From Proteobacteria bacterium UBA2133 (lineage in GTDB: Bacteria > Pseudomonadota > Gammaproteobacteria > Arenicellales > UBA868): DNA of 56,415 nucleotides. The translations under genes and the position numbers were made by a program. The stretch spans positions 1-56,415 of the forward strand of contig DCXP01000048.1 of assembly GCA_002327725.1 (NCBI GenBank), read 5' to 3'. Numbering within the stretch: the stretch's first letter is position 1; the number at the start of each line of letters is the position of its first letter. Below are positions 17,947 through 28,059 of the stretch, one piece after another. The notes under the pieces are model-generated. The model had not been told where the DNA came from. It did not search any database and was given only the letters and a program-made list of their open reading frames with translations.

Positions 17947-18858
17947 GTGGCGATGACCGACCTTGAGCAAAGTCCATTGGTCGTTGCGATCTCGTCGCGC
18001 GCACTCTTTGACCTTGAGAACGGCCACCAGATCTACGTTGAGGAAGGCGTTGAGGCCTACTGCCGCTACCAGGTCGAGCATGAGGACGAACGGCTCCAGC
18101 CCGGTGTGGCTTTTCCCCTGGTGCAGAAACTGCTGGCGCTGAACGAACCCGGTACAGACACGCGCCGCGTTGAAGTGGTGCTGATTTCACGCAACAGCGC
18201 CGACACGGGACTTCGGGTCTTTAATTCCATCGCCCATTACCAACTCGATATCACCCGAGCAGCGTTTTCGGGCGGTGACAGCCCGTTCCGCTATGTCACG
18301 CCCTTCAGTGCGGACCTCTACCTGTCGGCGGACCCCGCGAATGTGCACCAGGCGCTGCAGGCCAATGTTGCGGCTGCGACCATTTTGCCCTCGCGCACAC
18401 ATCTGGAAAGAAACAGCCAGCTGCGGATCGCCTTTGATGGTGATGCGGTCCTTTTTGCTGACGATTCCGAGCGGGTCTATCAGAGCGAGGGGCTTGCCGC
18501 ATTTGCCGCCTCGGAGAAGAAGATGGCCTCAACGCCCATGACCGGCGGGCCGTTCAGGAAGTTTTTGCAGTCACTGCACCATCTGCAGTCGAAATGGCCG
18601 CGCAACCAGGCGCCGATTCGAACCGCGCTATTTACTGCCCGCAGTGCCCCCGCGCATGAACGGGTGATCCGCACCTTGCGCGCATGGGATATCCGCATCG
18701 ACGAGGCCGTGTTCCTGGGCGGTCTTGATAAGGGCGAGTTTCTGCAGACCTTTGGTGCCGATATTTTCTTCGACGATCAGACCGGCCATTGCGAATCGGC
18801 CCGCCGCTTTGTTGCGACCGGCCATGTGCCGCACGGCGTGACCAACGACGCCGCCTAA
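17947..18858 (+). CDS. 5'-nucleotidase (cytosolic cN-I-like family)
   Basis: 303 residues (GTG at 17947, or ATG two codons later). The pattern VVAISSRALFDLENGH, LISRNSADTGLRVFNSI, RAAFSGG, RIAFDGDAVLFADDSE and GADIFFDDQTGHCESA fits the PF06189-type 5'-nucleotidases, which dephosphorylate nucleoside monophosphates with HAD-like Asp motifs. It begins 6 bp after lnt and may be co-transcribed. Its role in the organism is not evident from the neighbours. Confidence 0.85.
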   Translation: MAMTDLEQSPLVVAISSRALFDLENGHQIYVEEGVEAYCRYQVEHEDERLQPGVAFPLVQKLLALNEPGTDTRRVEVVLISRNSADTGLRVFNSIAHYQLDITRAAFSGGDSPFRYVTPFSADLYLSADPANVHQALQANVAAATILPSRTHLERNSQLRIAFDGDAVLFADDSERVYQSEGLAAFAASEKKMASTPMTGGPFRKFLQSLHHLQSKWPRNQAPIRTALFTARSAPAHERVIRTLRAWDIRIDEAVFLGGLDKGEFLQTFGADIFFDDQTGHCESARRFVATGHVPHGVTNDAA

Positions 18859-18877
18859 ACTCAGTTACCGGCCGCAT

Positions 18878-18886
18878 TGCTATAAT
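18878..18886 (+). promoter_or_regulatory. Extended -10 promoter element upstream of the degQ-like gene
   Basis: TGCTATAAT at 18878-18886 is a perfect extended -10 (TGnTATAAT), 51 bp before the protease start in a 79-bp gap. No good -35 is present at normal spacing, which is typical of extended -10 promoters. Confidence 0.5.
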
Positions 18887-18937
18887 CGCAGGTCCCCGCG
18901 GCAGCAGGGGTGCAATAGTTTTTCTCCCGGATTACCC

Positions 18938-20311
18938 ATGAAACGGATTCGATGGCGGCTTCTCGGCTGGTGTGTTGCCGGCTCACTGGCTTTGGCCTCG
19001 CCCGCCGGTGCGGCCCTGCCGATGGCGGTGGAAGGTGAGCCGCTGCCGAGTCTCGCACCGATGCTCGAGCGGGTGCTGCCGGCGGTGGTCGACATCTACA
19101 CCGAAAGCCGGATTACCGAACGACAGAGCCCTTTTCGGTCCGACCCCTTCTTCGAGAAGTTCTTCGGCACGCCACCCCTCCAGCAGCGTGAAAGACGGGT
19201 CAGCAATCTGGGTTCGGGCGTTATCACAGACGCGGAGAACGGCTACGTGATTACCAACAGTCACGTTATCGCGGGTGCCGATGAGATCAGCGTGCGCCTG
19301 CACGACGGCCGTGCCTTCGATGCCGAAATCGTGGGTGTGGACGAAGACGCCGATATCGCGGTAGTCCGGATCCCGGCGGAGCAACTCCAGCATATTGATA
19401 TCGGGAATTCAGACGCGTTACGGGTCGGTGATTTCGTTGTGGCGATCGGTAATCCCTTCGGCCTTGGACAGACGGCCACTTCGGGGATCATCAGTGCGCT
19501 GGGTCGTACCGGTCTTAATATCGAGGATTACGAGGACTTCATCCAGACCGATGCGTCGATCAACCAGGGCAACTCAGGAGGCGCGCTCGTTAATCTTCGC
19601 GGTGAACTGGTCGGGATCAACACCGCGATTCTTGCGCCGGGCGGGGGTAACATCGGCATCGGATTTGCCATCCCGATCAACATGGTCCAACTGCTCACCC
19701 GGCAGATCATCGAATACGGCGAGGTGCGCCGCGGGCGCCTCGGCGTCATTGCACAGAACCTGACGCCCGAACTCGCGGAAGCGCTCGACATCGATACCAC
19801 CCGTGGCGCGGTGATCTCCCAGGTCATCCCGGATTCGGCGGCGGATGATGCCGGGATGCAGGAAGGCGACGTGGTGGTCGCGGTCAACGACCGCGAGATC
19901 GTGGACGCCAGTTCGCTTCGCAACACGATTGGTCTTTTCCGCGCTGACGATGAGATTGAGGTCAGTTTCCTGCGCGACGGGCAACGCCAGAGCAAGCGCA
20001 TCCGGATCCGCGCGATCGAACCGCTTGCAGGCCAGGGCCTCAAGATCAACAAGCGCCTGGAGGGTATCCGTCTCGCCGATATCGATGACCAGGACGGCCC
20101 GCAGGGTCAGCGCGGTGTGCGTGCTGTAGAAGTCGTGCAGAACAGCCTTGCCTGGCGCGCGGGCCTGCGCGAAGGAGATCTCATCATCTCGGTCAACAAG
20201 CAGCCGATCTACAGTCTGAAGGACGTCGAGCGGGCCGTCGATGACGAAGACGCCATGCTGCTGCTGAACGTGGTGCGGGGCAATTCGGGCCTCTTTATCG
20301 TAATCCGCTAG
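18938..20311 (+). CDS. degQ: Periplasmic serine protease, DegQ/DegP (Do) family
   Basis: 457 residues with a signal peptide (RLLGWCVAGSLALASPAGA). The trypsin-like domain holds H109 (TNSHVIAG), D139 (DEDADIAVV) and S213 (NQGNSGGALVN). Two PDZ domains follow (RGAVISQVIPDSAADDAGMQ and RAVEVVQNSLAWRAGLREGD). The protein degrades or refolds misfolded envelope proteins. Two PDZ domains and no membrane anchor exclude DegS. I cannot separate DegQ from DegP or MucD on sequence alone, so the symbol is approximate. Confidence 0.88.
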   Translation: MKRIRWRLLGWCVAGSLALASPAGAALPMAVEGEPLPSLAPMLERVLPAVVDIYTESRITERQSPFRSDPFFEKFFGTPPLQQRERRVSNLGSGVITDAENGYVITNSHVIAGADEISVRLHDGRAFDAEIVGVDEDADIAVVRIPAEQLQHIDIGNSDALRVGDFVVAIGNPFGLGQTATSGIISALGRTGLNIEDYEDFIQTDASINQGNSGGALVNLRGELVGINTAILAPGGGNIGIGFAIPINMVQLLTRQIIEYGEVRRGRLGVIAQNLTPELAEALDIDTTRGAVISQVIPDSAADDAGMQEGDVVVAVNDREIVDASSLRNTIGLFRADDEIEVSFLRDGQRQSKRIRIRAIEPLAGQGLKINKRLEGIRLADIDDQDGPQGQRGVRAVEVVQNSLAWRAGLREGDLIISVNKQPIYSLKDVERAVDDEDAMLLLNVVRGNSGLFIVIR

Positions 20312-20331
20312 CGTCGGGACATGTTGCGACC

Positions 20332-21024
20332 ATGAAAGAAAACCTCATTGCGCCCTCGATTCTCTCAGCTGATTTCGCCCGCCTGGGTGAAGAGGTCGAC
20401 AACGTGCTCGCATCGGGCGCCGACATCGTGCACTTTGACGTGATGGATAACCATTACGTCCCGAATCTCACGATTGGCCCGCTGGTGTGTGAGGCACTGC
20501 GCAAGCACGGCGTCACTGCGCCTATCGACGTACACCTCATGATCAAGCCGGTCGACCGTATCGTTCCCGATTTCGCGGCGGCAGGCGCCTCCTACATCAC
20601 TTTCCATCCCGAAGCGAGTGAGCACGTTGACCGTACCCTTCAGCTGATCCGCAGTGAAGGCTGCAAGCCGGGCCTGGTGTTTAACCCGGCGACATCGCTC
20701 AGTGTCCTGCAGCATGTCATGAACAAGGTCGACATGATCCTGTTGATGTCGGTCAACCCCGGTTTTAGCGGCCAGAGCTTTCTGCCCTCGGCACTCGACA
20801 AACTGCGCGAGGCACGCAAGCTGATCGACCAGTCGGGGCGGGACATCCGCCTTGAGATCGACGGCGGCGTAAAGGCCGACAACATCGGGGAGATTCGCGC
20901 TGCCGGCGCCGATACCTTTGTCGCCGGGTCCGCCATATTCGGTGCAGCCCGTGAAGACGACCCGAACCATTACGATACGGTGATCAGTGCAATGCGCGCA
21001 GCATTGGCTGAATCACCATCATGA
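20332..21024 (+). CDS. rpe: Ribulose-phosphate 3-epimerase
   Basis: Interconverts ribulose-5-phosphate and xylulose-5-phosphate in the pentose-phosphate or Calvin cycle. The 230-residue TIM barrel shows APSILSADFARLGEEV, HFDVMDNHYVPNLTIGP, DVHLMIKPVDR, LLMSVNPGFSGQSF, EIDGGVKADN and FVAGSAIFGA. It overlaps gph by 4 bp, the usual rpe-gph-trpE arrangement. Confidence 0.97.
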   Translation: MKENLIAPSILSADFARLGEEVDNVLASGADIVHFDVMDNHYVPNLTIGPLVCEALRKHGVTAPIDVHLMIKPVDRIVPDFAAAGASYITFHPEASEHVDRTLQLIRSEGCKPGLVFNPATSLSVLQHVMNKVDMILLMSVNPGFSGQSFLPSALDKLREARKLIDQSGRDIRLEIDGGVKADNIGEIRAAGADTFVAGSAIFGAAREDDPNHYDTVISAMRAALAESPS

Positions 21025-21731
21025 GGCAGCCTGATCCGGGTGATCGCGCGCCTTCCTTCAAGACCTCCGCGCGGGGGATTCTGTTCGACCTTGACGGGAC
21101 CCTTGTTGATTCGGCACCGGATCTGATCGGCGCCTGCAACAACATGCTGGAAGCGCTCGGGCGGGAACCCGTGGCTCTGGATGTTGCGCGAGGCTGGATC
21201 GGCAAAGGTGCACGCCGTCTTGTGGAACGGGCGCTGACCGGCGATTTCGATGGCGAAGCGCCGGCGGAGCTGATGCAGACCGCGTATCCGCTCTTTGAAA
21301 AGTGTTACCAAGAAAATCTCCACCGCGATAGTGTGCCGTATGCCGGTGCCGATGAAACCCTGGCGCAGTGTCAGGCATCCGGCAGGCAGGTCGGTTGTGT
21401 GACCAACAAGCCGGGCGTCTTTACCCGGCCGCTGCTGCAAGCGATGGGCGTCAGCCGTTATCTCGACCCGATCATCGGCGGCGATGACCTGCCGAAGAGA
21501 AAGCCGGACCCGCTGCCGCTGCAGCATGTTGCCGATCGCTGGGGGTTTGCTCCTCAAGAGTGTCTTTTGGTCGGCGATTCGGTGAGCGATTTTCGTGCGG
21601 CGCGGGCCTGCGGTATGCCGGTGGTGCTGGTGAGTTACGGTTACAGTCAGGGCCTTGACCTTTCCGAACTCGGTGCGGACGCCGTGATAGACTCGTTGGC
21701 GCAGGTCCTGGAGATAGTTGAATCGCCGTAA
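21021..21731 (+). CDS. gph: Phosphoglycolate phosphatase (HAD family)
   Basis: 236 residues with HAD motifs: I, GILFDLDGTLVDSAPDL; II, VGCVTNKP; III, KRKPDPLPLQHV; IV, LVGDSVSDFRAARACG. It removes phosphoglycolate formed by DNA repair and by Rubisco oxygenation. The substrate is inferred from its place between rpe and trpE and from the gph-like cap region. Confidence 0.92.
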   Translation: MRQPDPGDRAPSFKTSARGILFDLDGTLVDSAPDLIGACNNMLEALGREPVALDVARGWIGKGARRLVERALTGDFDGEAPAELMQTAYPLFEKCYQENLHRDSVPYAGADETLAQCQASGRQVGCVTNKPGVFTRPLLQAMGVSRYLDPIIGGDDLPKRKPDPLPLQHVADRWGFAPQECLLVGDSVSDFRAARACGMPVVLVSYGYSQGLDLSELGADAVIDSLAQVLEIVESP

Positions 21732-21896
21732 GTCCCCTCGGAAAATGCAAGGCCTGTCGGTTGCCGACGATAAAGGCTGTCCCAAAGCGCAGACCCAAAG
21801 CGTCGAAGTTCCGGCGCAACGACCTTTCAGCATGACCGCTTCCGTTAAATTCCACCTGATCCCGGCGGACGGTTACCGCCCCGGCTCCCTCGTCAC

Positions 21897-23390
21897 ATGA
21901 TCTCCCGAACCGAATACGACCGTCTGGCCCGGGAGGGCTATAACCGGATTCCCCTGCAGATCGAGGTGCTGGCAGATCTGGAAACGCCTGTGAGCGCCTA
22001 CCTCAAGATGGCGCAGGGGCCATACAGTTATCTGCTCGAATCCGTGCAGGGCGGCGAGAAGTGGGGCCGCTATTCAATCATCGGCCTGCCGTGCCCCACC
22101 GTGGTCCGGGTGAGCGGTGATCTGCTGCTGATTGAGCAGGAAGGTGAAGAGATTCATCGCCAGCAGACCGAAGATCCCCTGGCGGCGATCCAGAGCATTC
22201 ACCGCCAGTTTAATGTGCCCCAGTTCGACACCCTGCCGCGTTTTAACGGCGGGCTGGTCGGTTACTTCAGTTACGACACGGTGCGCTTTATTGAACCGCA
22301 TTTGGCAGGGGGCGACCTGCCGGATCCCGTCGGCGCGCCTGATATTCTGCTGATGGTCTCCGATGAGCTTTTGGTCTTTGACAACCTGAGCGGTCGCCTG
22401 CATATCGTGGTGCACACGGACCCTGAGTCCGATGATGCCTATGTTTCGGGCTGCGAGCGGCTCGATCAACTGGTGGAGCAGATTTCGAGCCTGTCGATCG
22501 GGCACTCGGCGCCAGCCGGACAGGTAGTCCGCGAAAGCGACTTCCGTTCATCGTTTGTCCGCGAGGATTTCGAAGATGCGGTCGAGCGCTGCAAGGAATA
22601 CATCCAGAGCGGCGATATCTTCCAGGTGGTGCTGTCGCAGCGTCTTTCGATCCCCTTTGAAGCGGAGCCCATCACGCTGTACCGGGCGCTGCGTACGGTG
22701 AATCCCTCACCCTACATGTATTTCCTGGATCTTGATGATTTCCAGATTGTCGGCTCCTCACCGGAGATTCTGGCGCGCCTCGAAGAGGGCGAGGTCACGG
22801 TGCGCCCGATTGCGGGTACCCGCCGCAGGGGCTTGAGTGAGGAGGAGGACCGGCGCCTCGAGGAAGAGTTGATCTCGGACCCCAAGGAACTGGCAGAGCA
22901 TCTGATGCTGGTGGATCTCGGCCGCAATGATGTGGGCCGGATCGCTGCTACCGGTACCGTGAAGCTGACCTCGAGGATGCAGGTCGAGCGCTACTCGCAC
23001 GTGATGCATATTGTCTCCAACGTCACGGGAGAACTTCAGGCTGACCTTGACGCCATCGACGTGCTGCGCGCGACCTTCCCGGCAGGCACCGTATCAGGCG
23101 CGCCCAAAGTCCGGGCCATGGAGATCATCGGCGAACTTGAGCCCGTGCGCCGGGGTATCTATTCCGGTGCCGTGGGCTACATCGGATGGAACGGCAACAT
23201 GGATACCGCGATCGCGATCCGCACCGCGGTCATCGCCGATGGTGAGCTGCACATCCAGGCCGGTGCCGGGATCGTGGCCGACTCGGTACCCGCACAGGAG
23301 TGGCAGGAGACCATGAACAAGGGTCGGGCCATCTTCCGCGCGGTGGCAATGACGGTTGCCGGCCTCGATCCAGGCGCGCTGGAAGACTGA
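21897..23390 (+). CDS. trpE: Anthranilate synthase component I
   Basis: First step of tryptophan synthesis from chorismate. 497 residues; the feedback element LLESVQGGEKWGRYSIIG lies near the N terminus. The chorismate domain has SGDIFQVVLSQRL, PSPYMYFLDL, VRPIAGTRRRG, LVDLGRNDVGRIA and GTVSGAPKVRAMEII. The 165 bp before it hold no run of Trp codons, so I see no classical attenuator leader. Its glutaminase partner trpG lies about 1.6 kb downstream, beyond a sulfatase-like gene. Confidence 0.97.
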   Translation: MISRTEYDRLAREGYNRIPLQIEVLADLETPVSAYLKMAQGPYSYLLESVQGGEKWGRYSIIGLPCPTVVRVSGDLLLIEQEGEEIHRQQTEDPLAAIQSIHRQFNVPQFDTLPRFNGGLVGYFSYDTVRFIEPHLAGGDLPDPVGAPDILLMVSDELLVFDNLSGRLHIVVHTDPESDDAYVSGCERLDQLVEQISSLSIGHSAPAGQVVRESDFRSSFVREDFEDAVERCKEYIQSGDIFQVVLSQRLSIPFEAEPITLYRALRTVNPSPYMYFLDLDDFQIVGSSPEILARLEEGEVTVRPIAGTRRRGLSEEEDRRLEEELISDPKELAEHLMLVDLGRNDVGRIAATGTVKLTSRMQVERYSHVMHIVSNVTGELQADLDAIDVLRATFPAGTVSGAPKVRAMEIIGELEPVRRGIYSGAVGYIGWNGNMDTAIAIRTAVIADGELHIQAGAGIVADSVPAQEWQETMNKGRAIFRAVAMTVAGLDPGALED

Positions 23391-23449
23391 GTCTGGCGGG
23401 GCCGCTCCGGGTAAGCGAGGCGTAACGGCCATCTCCTTAAGTCCTCGCC

Positions 23450-24874
23450 GTGCCAGACAAGGTCAACGTACTTATCCTGTTCAGCGATGAACATCGCCAC
23501 GACGCGATGGGCTGTGCCGGGCATGCGTTGGTCAAAACCCCTCACCTCGATCAACTGGCATCCCGGGGAACCCGCTTTACGAGGGCCTACACACCTTCGC
23601 CGATCTGTGTTCCGGCGCGGGCGGCGCTCGCCACCGGGCAGTACGTAAACAAGAACCGCTGCTGGTCCAATGCCCAGGCCTACCAGGGCACGCCTCTTAG
23701 CTGGGGCCACCAGCTGCTGCGCCAGGGCCACCGGGTCGATTCGATCGGCAAGCTGCACTATCGCGGCAGCGACTACGACAACGGTTTTGAAAACGAGATC
23801 CTGCCGATGTACATCCGTGACGGCACCGGCTGGATCAAAGGCCTTCTGCGCGACCACGAAGCCGTGATGGATGTCTCAGGCTATACCCGCGAGATCGGCC
23901 CCGGCAAGAATAGCTACACCGACTATGATCTTGAGGTTACCCGCAGCGCCCGCACCTGGCTTGAAGATGCCGTCAATGCCGAGAACAATAAACCCTGGGT
24001 GCTTTTTGTATCGTGGTTAAGACCGCACTACCCGCTGATCTGTCCCGAGGCGTTCTACGAGCTCTACCCACTTTGTGAGATGGATAAGGCCCGGTTCATG
24101 TCCGAGGAAAAGCTGCCGCAGCATCCGGTAACCCAGACGATCCGCAGGCGCTTTAATTACGATGACTGCTTTGATGAGGTGACGCGCCAGATTGCCCGGG
24201 CCTCTTACTATGGTCTCTGCAGTTTTCTGGACGCGCAGATCGGCGAGGTGCTGAACGCGCTGGAGCACTCGGAACAGGCCGATAACACCCTGGTGATCTA
24301 TACCAGCGATCACGGTGATCACAACGGCGACCGGCGCATGTGGACCAAGATGTCGCTTTATGATGAATCATCCCGAGTACCCATGTTGTTAAGCGGGCCA
24401 CAGATCCCAAAGGCCAAAACGGTTGAGACCCTTGCCTCACTGGTGGATATCTATCCGACGGTGCTGCAGGCGGTGGGTGCTGAAGATGATGAGATTGATC
24501 GGCCAGGCCTCGCCCTGCAGTCACTGATTGACGGTGCCGGCGCTGACCGTGGCGTTGTGTCTGAATACCACGATGGCGGCTCTCCGGTGGGCATGTTCAT
24601 GCTGCGCACAGGCCGGTGGAAGTACAACTGTTACCCGGGTTACCCGCCGGAATTATTTGATCTGGTGAGCGACCCCGATGAGCTTTGTGACCTCTCGCAG
24701 GATCGCGCGTATGCAGCCGACCTTCGGCAATGCCATGACGAGATGTGCGCCTTGCTGGACCCTTCCGAGGTGAACGATCTTGCCTTTGCCGATCAGGCGG
24801 AGTTGATAGAGCAGCTTGGTGGAGTAGAGATGATTTTGGGCTCCGAAGAATTCGATCACACGCCGGTCCGGTAG
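23450..24874 (+). CDS. Sulfatase-family hydrolase
   Basis: 474 residues, starting at GTG 23450. The N-terminal LILFSDEHRHD metal site and C53 in CVPARAALATG match the (C/S)xPxR formylglycine motif of type I sulfatases. TSDHGDHNGDRRMWTKMSLYDESSRVPML supplies the second metal-binding part (given as two pieces: TSDHGDHNGD and KMSLYDESSRVPML). No signal peptide is seen, so it is probably cytoplasmic. The substrate may be a sulfate ester or a related phosphonate or phosphate ester. The gene interrupts the trpE-trpG order, and no sulfatase-maturase is visible. Confidence 0.85.
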   Translation: MPDKVNVLILFSDEHRHDAMGCAGHALVKTPHLDQLASRGTRFTRAYTPSPICVPARAALATGQYVNKNRCWSNAQAYQGTPLSWGHQLLRQGHRVDSIGKLHYRGSDYDNGFENEILPMYIRDGTGWIKGLLRDHEAVMDVSGYTREIGPGKNSYTDYDLEVTRSARTWLEDAVNAENNKPWVLFVSWLRPHYPLICPEAFYELYPLCEMDKARFMSEEKLPQHPVTQTIRRRFNYDDCFDEVTRQIARASYYGLCSFLDAQIGEVLNALEHSEQADNTLVIYTSDHGDHNGDRRMWTKMSLYDESSRVPMLLSGPQIPKAKTVETLASLVDIYPTVLQAVGAEDDEIDRPGLALQSLIDGAGADRGVVSEYHDGGSPVGMFMLRTGRWKYNCYPGYPPELFDLVSDPDELCDLSQDRAYAADLRQCHDEMCALLDPSEVNDLAFADQAELIEQLGGVEMILGSEEFDHTPVR

Positions 24875-24936
24875 CGATTGTCTTTTGACACTGATCGCGA
24901 TGGTTCCAAGGTTTTCAGGCGCCGGCCGCCGCTGTT

Positions 24937-24964
24937 TTGGAAAATCGCTCGCCTTCACTAAAAT
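24937..24964 (+). promoter_or_regulatory. Possible promoter for trpG-trpC
   Basis: TTGGAA at 24937-24942 and TAAAAT at 24959-24964 are 16 bp apart and lie 56 bp before the trpG ATG. Having its own promoter would suit a trpGC unit separated from trpE by the sulfatase gene. Confidence 0.45.
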
Positions 24965-25019
24965 CACGGCTGTTGTGTTCATTGAATAAAGCCCTTTCGG
25001 GGGGTGAAGCGGTCCTGAC

Positions 25020-25591
<572 letters not shown>

Positions 25592-25595
<4 letters not shown>

Positions 25596-26392
25596 GTGCA
25601 ACACCCGATATCCTGGCGCGTATCCTTACCCGAAAACGCCAGGAGATCAGCGAGCGCCAGCGCCAGCGCAGTCTTGCTGACCTTGATGCCCGGGCCGCAG
25701 ACCGCGATGCGCCACGCGGATTTGTTGCGTCACTGAGAGCGAGCCTTGAGGAAGGCCGGGCCGGGGTCATCGCGGAGATCAAAAAGGCGTCTCCCAGCAA
25801 GGGCCTTATCCGCGAGCATTTTGACCCGGCCGCGATCGCGCTCAGTTACGAGGCGGGGGGTGCGTCGTGTCTTTCCGTGCTGACGGATCACGATTTTTTT
25901 ATGGGCGCCGAGGCAGACCTTGAGGCCGCCCGCAGCGCCTGCGCCTTGCCGGTGCTGCGCAAGGATTTTGTCATCGATCCCTGGCAGGTGGCGGAATCAC
26001 GGGCAATCGGTGCCGACTGCATTCTGCTGATTGTGGCCGCCCTTGAGCAGGCACAGATGGCAGAACTCGCCTCAGCCGCGGCTGACCTTGCAATGGATGT
26101 GCTTGTGGAGGTGCACGACGGGGAAGAACTGGATCGGGCGCTCGCTTTAGCGCCCGCAATGCTCGGGATCAATAACCGCAATCTGCGCACCTTTGACACC
26201 ACGCTTGAGACAACACTCGCGCTGGCGCCGAAGGTACCCGACGGCACGCTGCTTGTGACCGAAAGCGGTATTCACAGCGTCGAGGATGTGGCCACGATGC
26301 GACAGGCCAACATCCATGCCTTTCTGGTGGGTGAAGCGTTCATGCGCCAGGATGATCCGGGCGCACATCTTGGCGCGCTGTTCGGATCGTAG
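25592..26392 (+). CDS. trpC: Indole-3-glycerol phosphate synthase
   Basis: 266-residue TIM barrel that closes the indole ring in tryptophan synthesis. Typical words are VIAEIKKASPSKGLIREHFDP, YEAGGASCLSVLTD, LPVLRKDFVIDPWQV, LLIVAALEQ, VEVHDGEEL, LGINNRNLRTF and TESGIHSVEDV. The start is GTG at 25592, overlapping trpG by 4 bp. The first piece is longer than needed: its core is IAEIKKASPSKG. Confidence 0.96.
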
Positions 26393-26431
26393 GAAAGGAC
26401 GGAACAGCAGGAACAAAACGGAGAGCAGGAC

Positions 26432-26848
26432 ATGCAGGTCACGGTACGGCTGCAGGAAGATGATTCCCTCGAAGGACTCAGCGAGAGCGGTCACCAGGTG
26501 CTGATGGACCGCTCGCCCAAAGTCGGCGGTCAGAACCTTGGCGCACGGCCGATGGAGATGCTGCTGCTGGGCCTTGGCGGCTGTGCATTGATTGATGTGA
26601 TCCTGATTCTGCGAAAGTCACGCCAGGCCTTCTCTGATATCCGTGTGGATATTGACGCTGAGCGGGCCGAGAACATCCCACAGGTCTTCACCCGGATCCA
26701 CCTGCATTTTGTGGTCACCGCGGGCGAGATTGACCCCAGCCGAATCGAGCGGGCGATCAGCCTTTCGGCCGAAAAATACTGTTCCGCTTCAAAAATGCTC
26801 GATTCCGTTGCACAAATTACCCACGATTTTGAAATTCTCTCAGGTTAG
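26432..26848 (+). CDS. OsmC/Ohr-family protein
   Basis: 138 residues. The two family cysteines lie in GLGGCALIDV (C51) and AEKYCSASKML (C117), the pair used for thiol-dependent peroxide reduction. The PKVGGQNLGARPMEMLLLGL segment is typical of OsmC. The substrate, organic peroxide or another electrophile, cannot be told. It starts 39 bp after trpC and is followed by a PerM-type gene. Confidence 0.87.
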   Translation: MQVTVRLQEDDSLEGLSESGHQVLMDRSPKVGGQNLGARPMEMLLLGLGGCALIDVILILRKSRQAFSDIRVDIDAERAENIPQVFTRIHLHFVVTAGEIDPSRIERAISLSAEKYCSASKMLDSVAQITHDFEILSG

Positions 26849-26902
26849 ACTCTTTGCCGTAGAAGGCGCGCCGGATTGCACTTTGGCAGGGGGAATGCAG
26901 TC

Positions 26903-27961
26903 ATGAAGATGATCACCGACTGGTTCAGGCACCAGTTCAGCAACCCGCAGGTTGTGTTTCTGACGCTGTTCCTGATCCTGCTGTTTGTGGTGGTGGTACT
27001 GATGGGCAATATGCTGGCGCCCTTGCTGGCCGCTGTGGTGATCGCCTATCTCCTCGAGGGACTGGTGGGTGTGCTGGAGAAATCCCACTTGCCGCGTCTC
27101 TTAGCGGTGTTGGTGGTGTATTTCGCCTTCCTGTTATTTGTTGTCCTGATCCTTTTTGGCCTGTTGCCGCTGCTGTCGCAGCAGGCAACCCAGTTCGTAC
27201 AGCAGATTCCGAGCATGCTGAATGTCGGTCAGGAGGTACTGCTCAAATTGCCCGAGAGTTATCCCGAGATCATCTCCGCTGAGCAGATCGGTGAGGTCAT
27301 GGTGCTGATCCGCACCGAGTTGACTTCCTGGGGCCAGAAACTGCTGTCGGTATCACTCGCCTCGGTGATGGGTCTTATCACCATCCTGATCTACCTCATT
27401 TTGATGCCGATCCTGATCTTTTTCATGATGAAAGACAAAGAATCGCTGGTGGCGTGGATCGGCCGCTTTGCGCCCAGGGAGCACCAGCTGGTAGGTCAGG
27501 TCTGGTCCGAGGTCGACCGCCAGATCGGCAATTACGTTCGGGGAAAATTCTGGGAAATCGTTATCGTCTGGTTCGCCTGCGTGGTCACGTTCTCGGTGCT
27601 GGGCCTGCAGTACACCATGCTGCTTGCGGTGTTGGTGGGCCTGTCGGTACTGATCCCCTTTGTGGGCGCCGCTGTGGTGACGATTCCGGTGGTGTTTGTC
27701 GCGTGGTTCCAATGGGGTTTCACCGGGGACTTTTTCGTTCTGGTCTCGGCGTACCTGATCATCCAGGCACTGGACGGCAATCTGCTGGTGCCGATGCTGT
27801 TCTCCGAGGTCAATAACCTGCACCCGGTGGCCATCATCGCGGCGGTGCTGATCTTTGGCGGGCTGTGGGGTGTGCTGGGCGTCTTTTTTGCGATTCCGCT
27901 AGCGACGCTGGTGCACGCGGTGATCAATGCCTGGCCGCGCGGGGCCGAGGGCCCCGTCTAG
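26903..27961 (+). CDS. AI-2E/PerM-family inner-membrane transporter
   Basis: About 352 residues with eight or so hydrophobic helices, such as VVFLTLFLILLFVVVVLMG, LLAVLVVYFAFLLFVVLILF and the C-terminal PVAIIAAVLIFGGLWGVLGV. The family core FFMMKDKESLVAW ... GNYVRGKFWEIVIVW ... GLSVLIPFVGAAVV ... ALDGNLLVPMLF fits PerM/YhhT/TqsA permeases. The substrate is unknown. The ATG at 26903 is preferred over the upstream in-frame start at 26876. Confidence 0.87.
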   Translation: MKMITDWFRHQFSNPQVVFLTLFLILLFVVVVLMGNMLAPLLAAVVIAYLLEGLVGVLEKSHLPRLLAVLVVYFAFLLFVVLILFGLLPLLSQQATQFVQQIPSMLNVGQEVLLKLPESYPEIISAEQIGEVMVLIRTELTSWGQKLLSVSLASVMGLITILIYLILMPILIFFMMKDKESLVAWIGRFAPREHQLVGQVWSEVDRQIGNYVRGKFWEIVIVWFACVVTFSVLGLQYTMLLAVLVGLSVLIPFVGAAVVTIPVVFVAWFQWGFTGDFFVLVSAYLIIQALDGNLLVPMLFSEVNNLHPVAIIAAVLIFGGLWGVLGVFFAIPLATLVHAVINAWPRGAEGPV

Positions 27962-28059
27962 ATCACGAAATCCGTTTCGCCCTTTCCTTGACCCGCCGTT
28001 CCCGGTCAGTATTATCTCCGGTTGAGATTGGGGAGAAAACACACAGACTGTGTGATGCA

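Noticed and set aside
21732..21896. A possible trp attenuator before trpE.
   Set aside because: I found no run of Trp codons and no terminator-like hairpin with a T run in the 165 bp.
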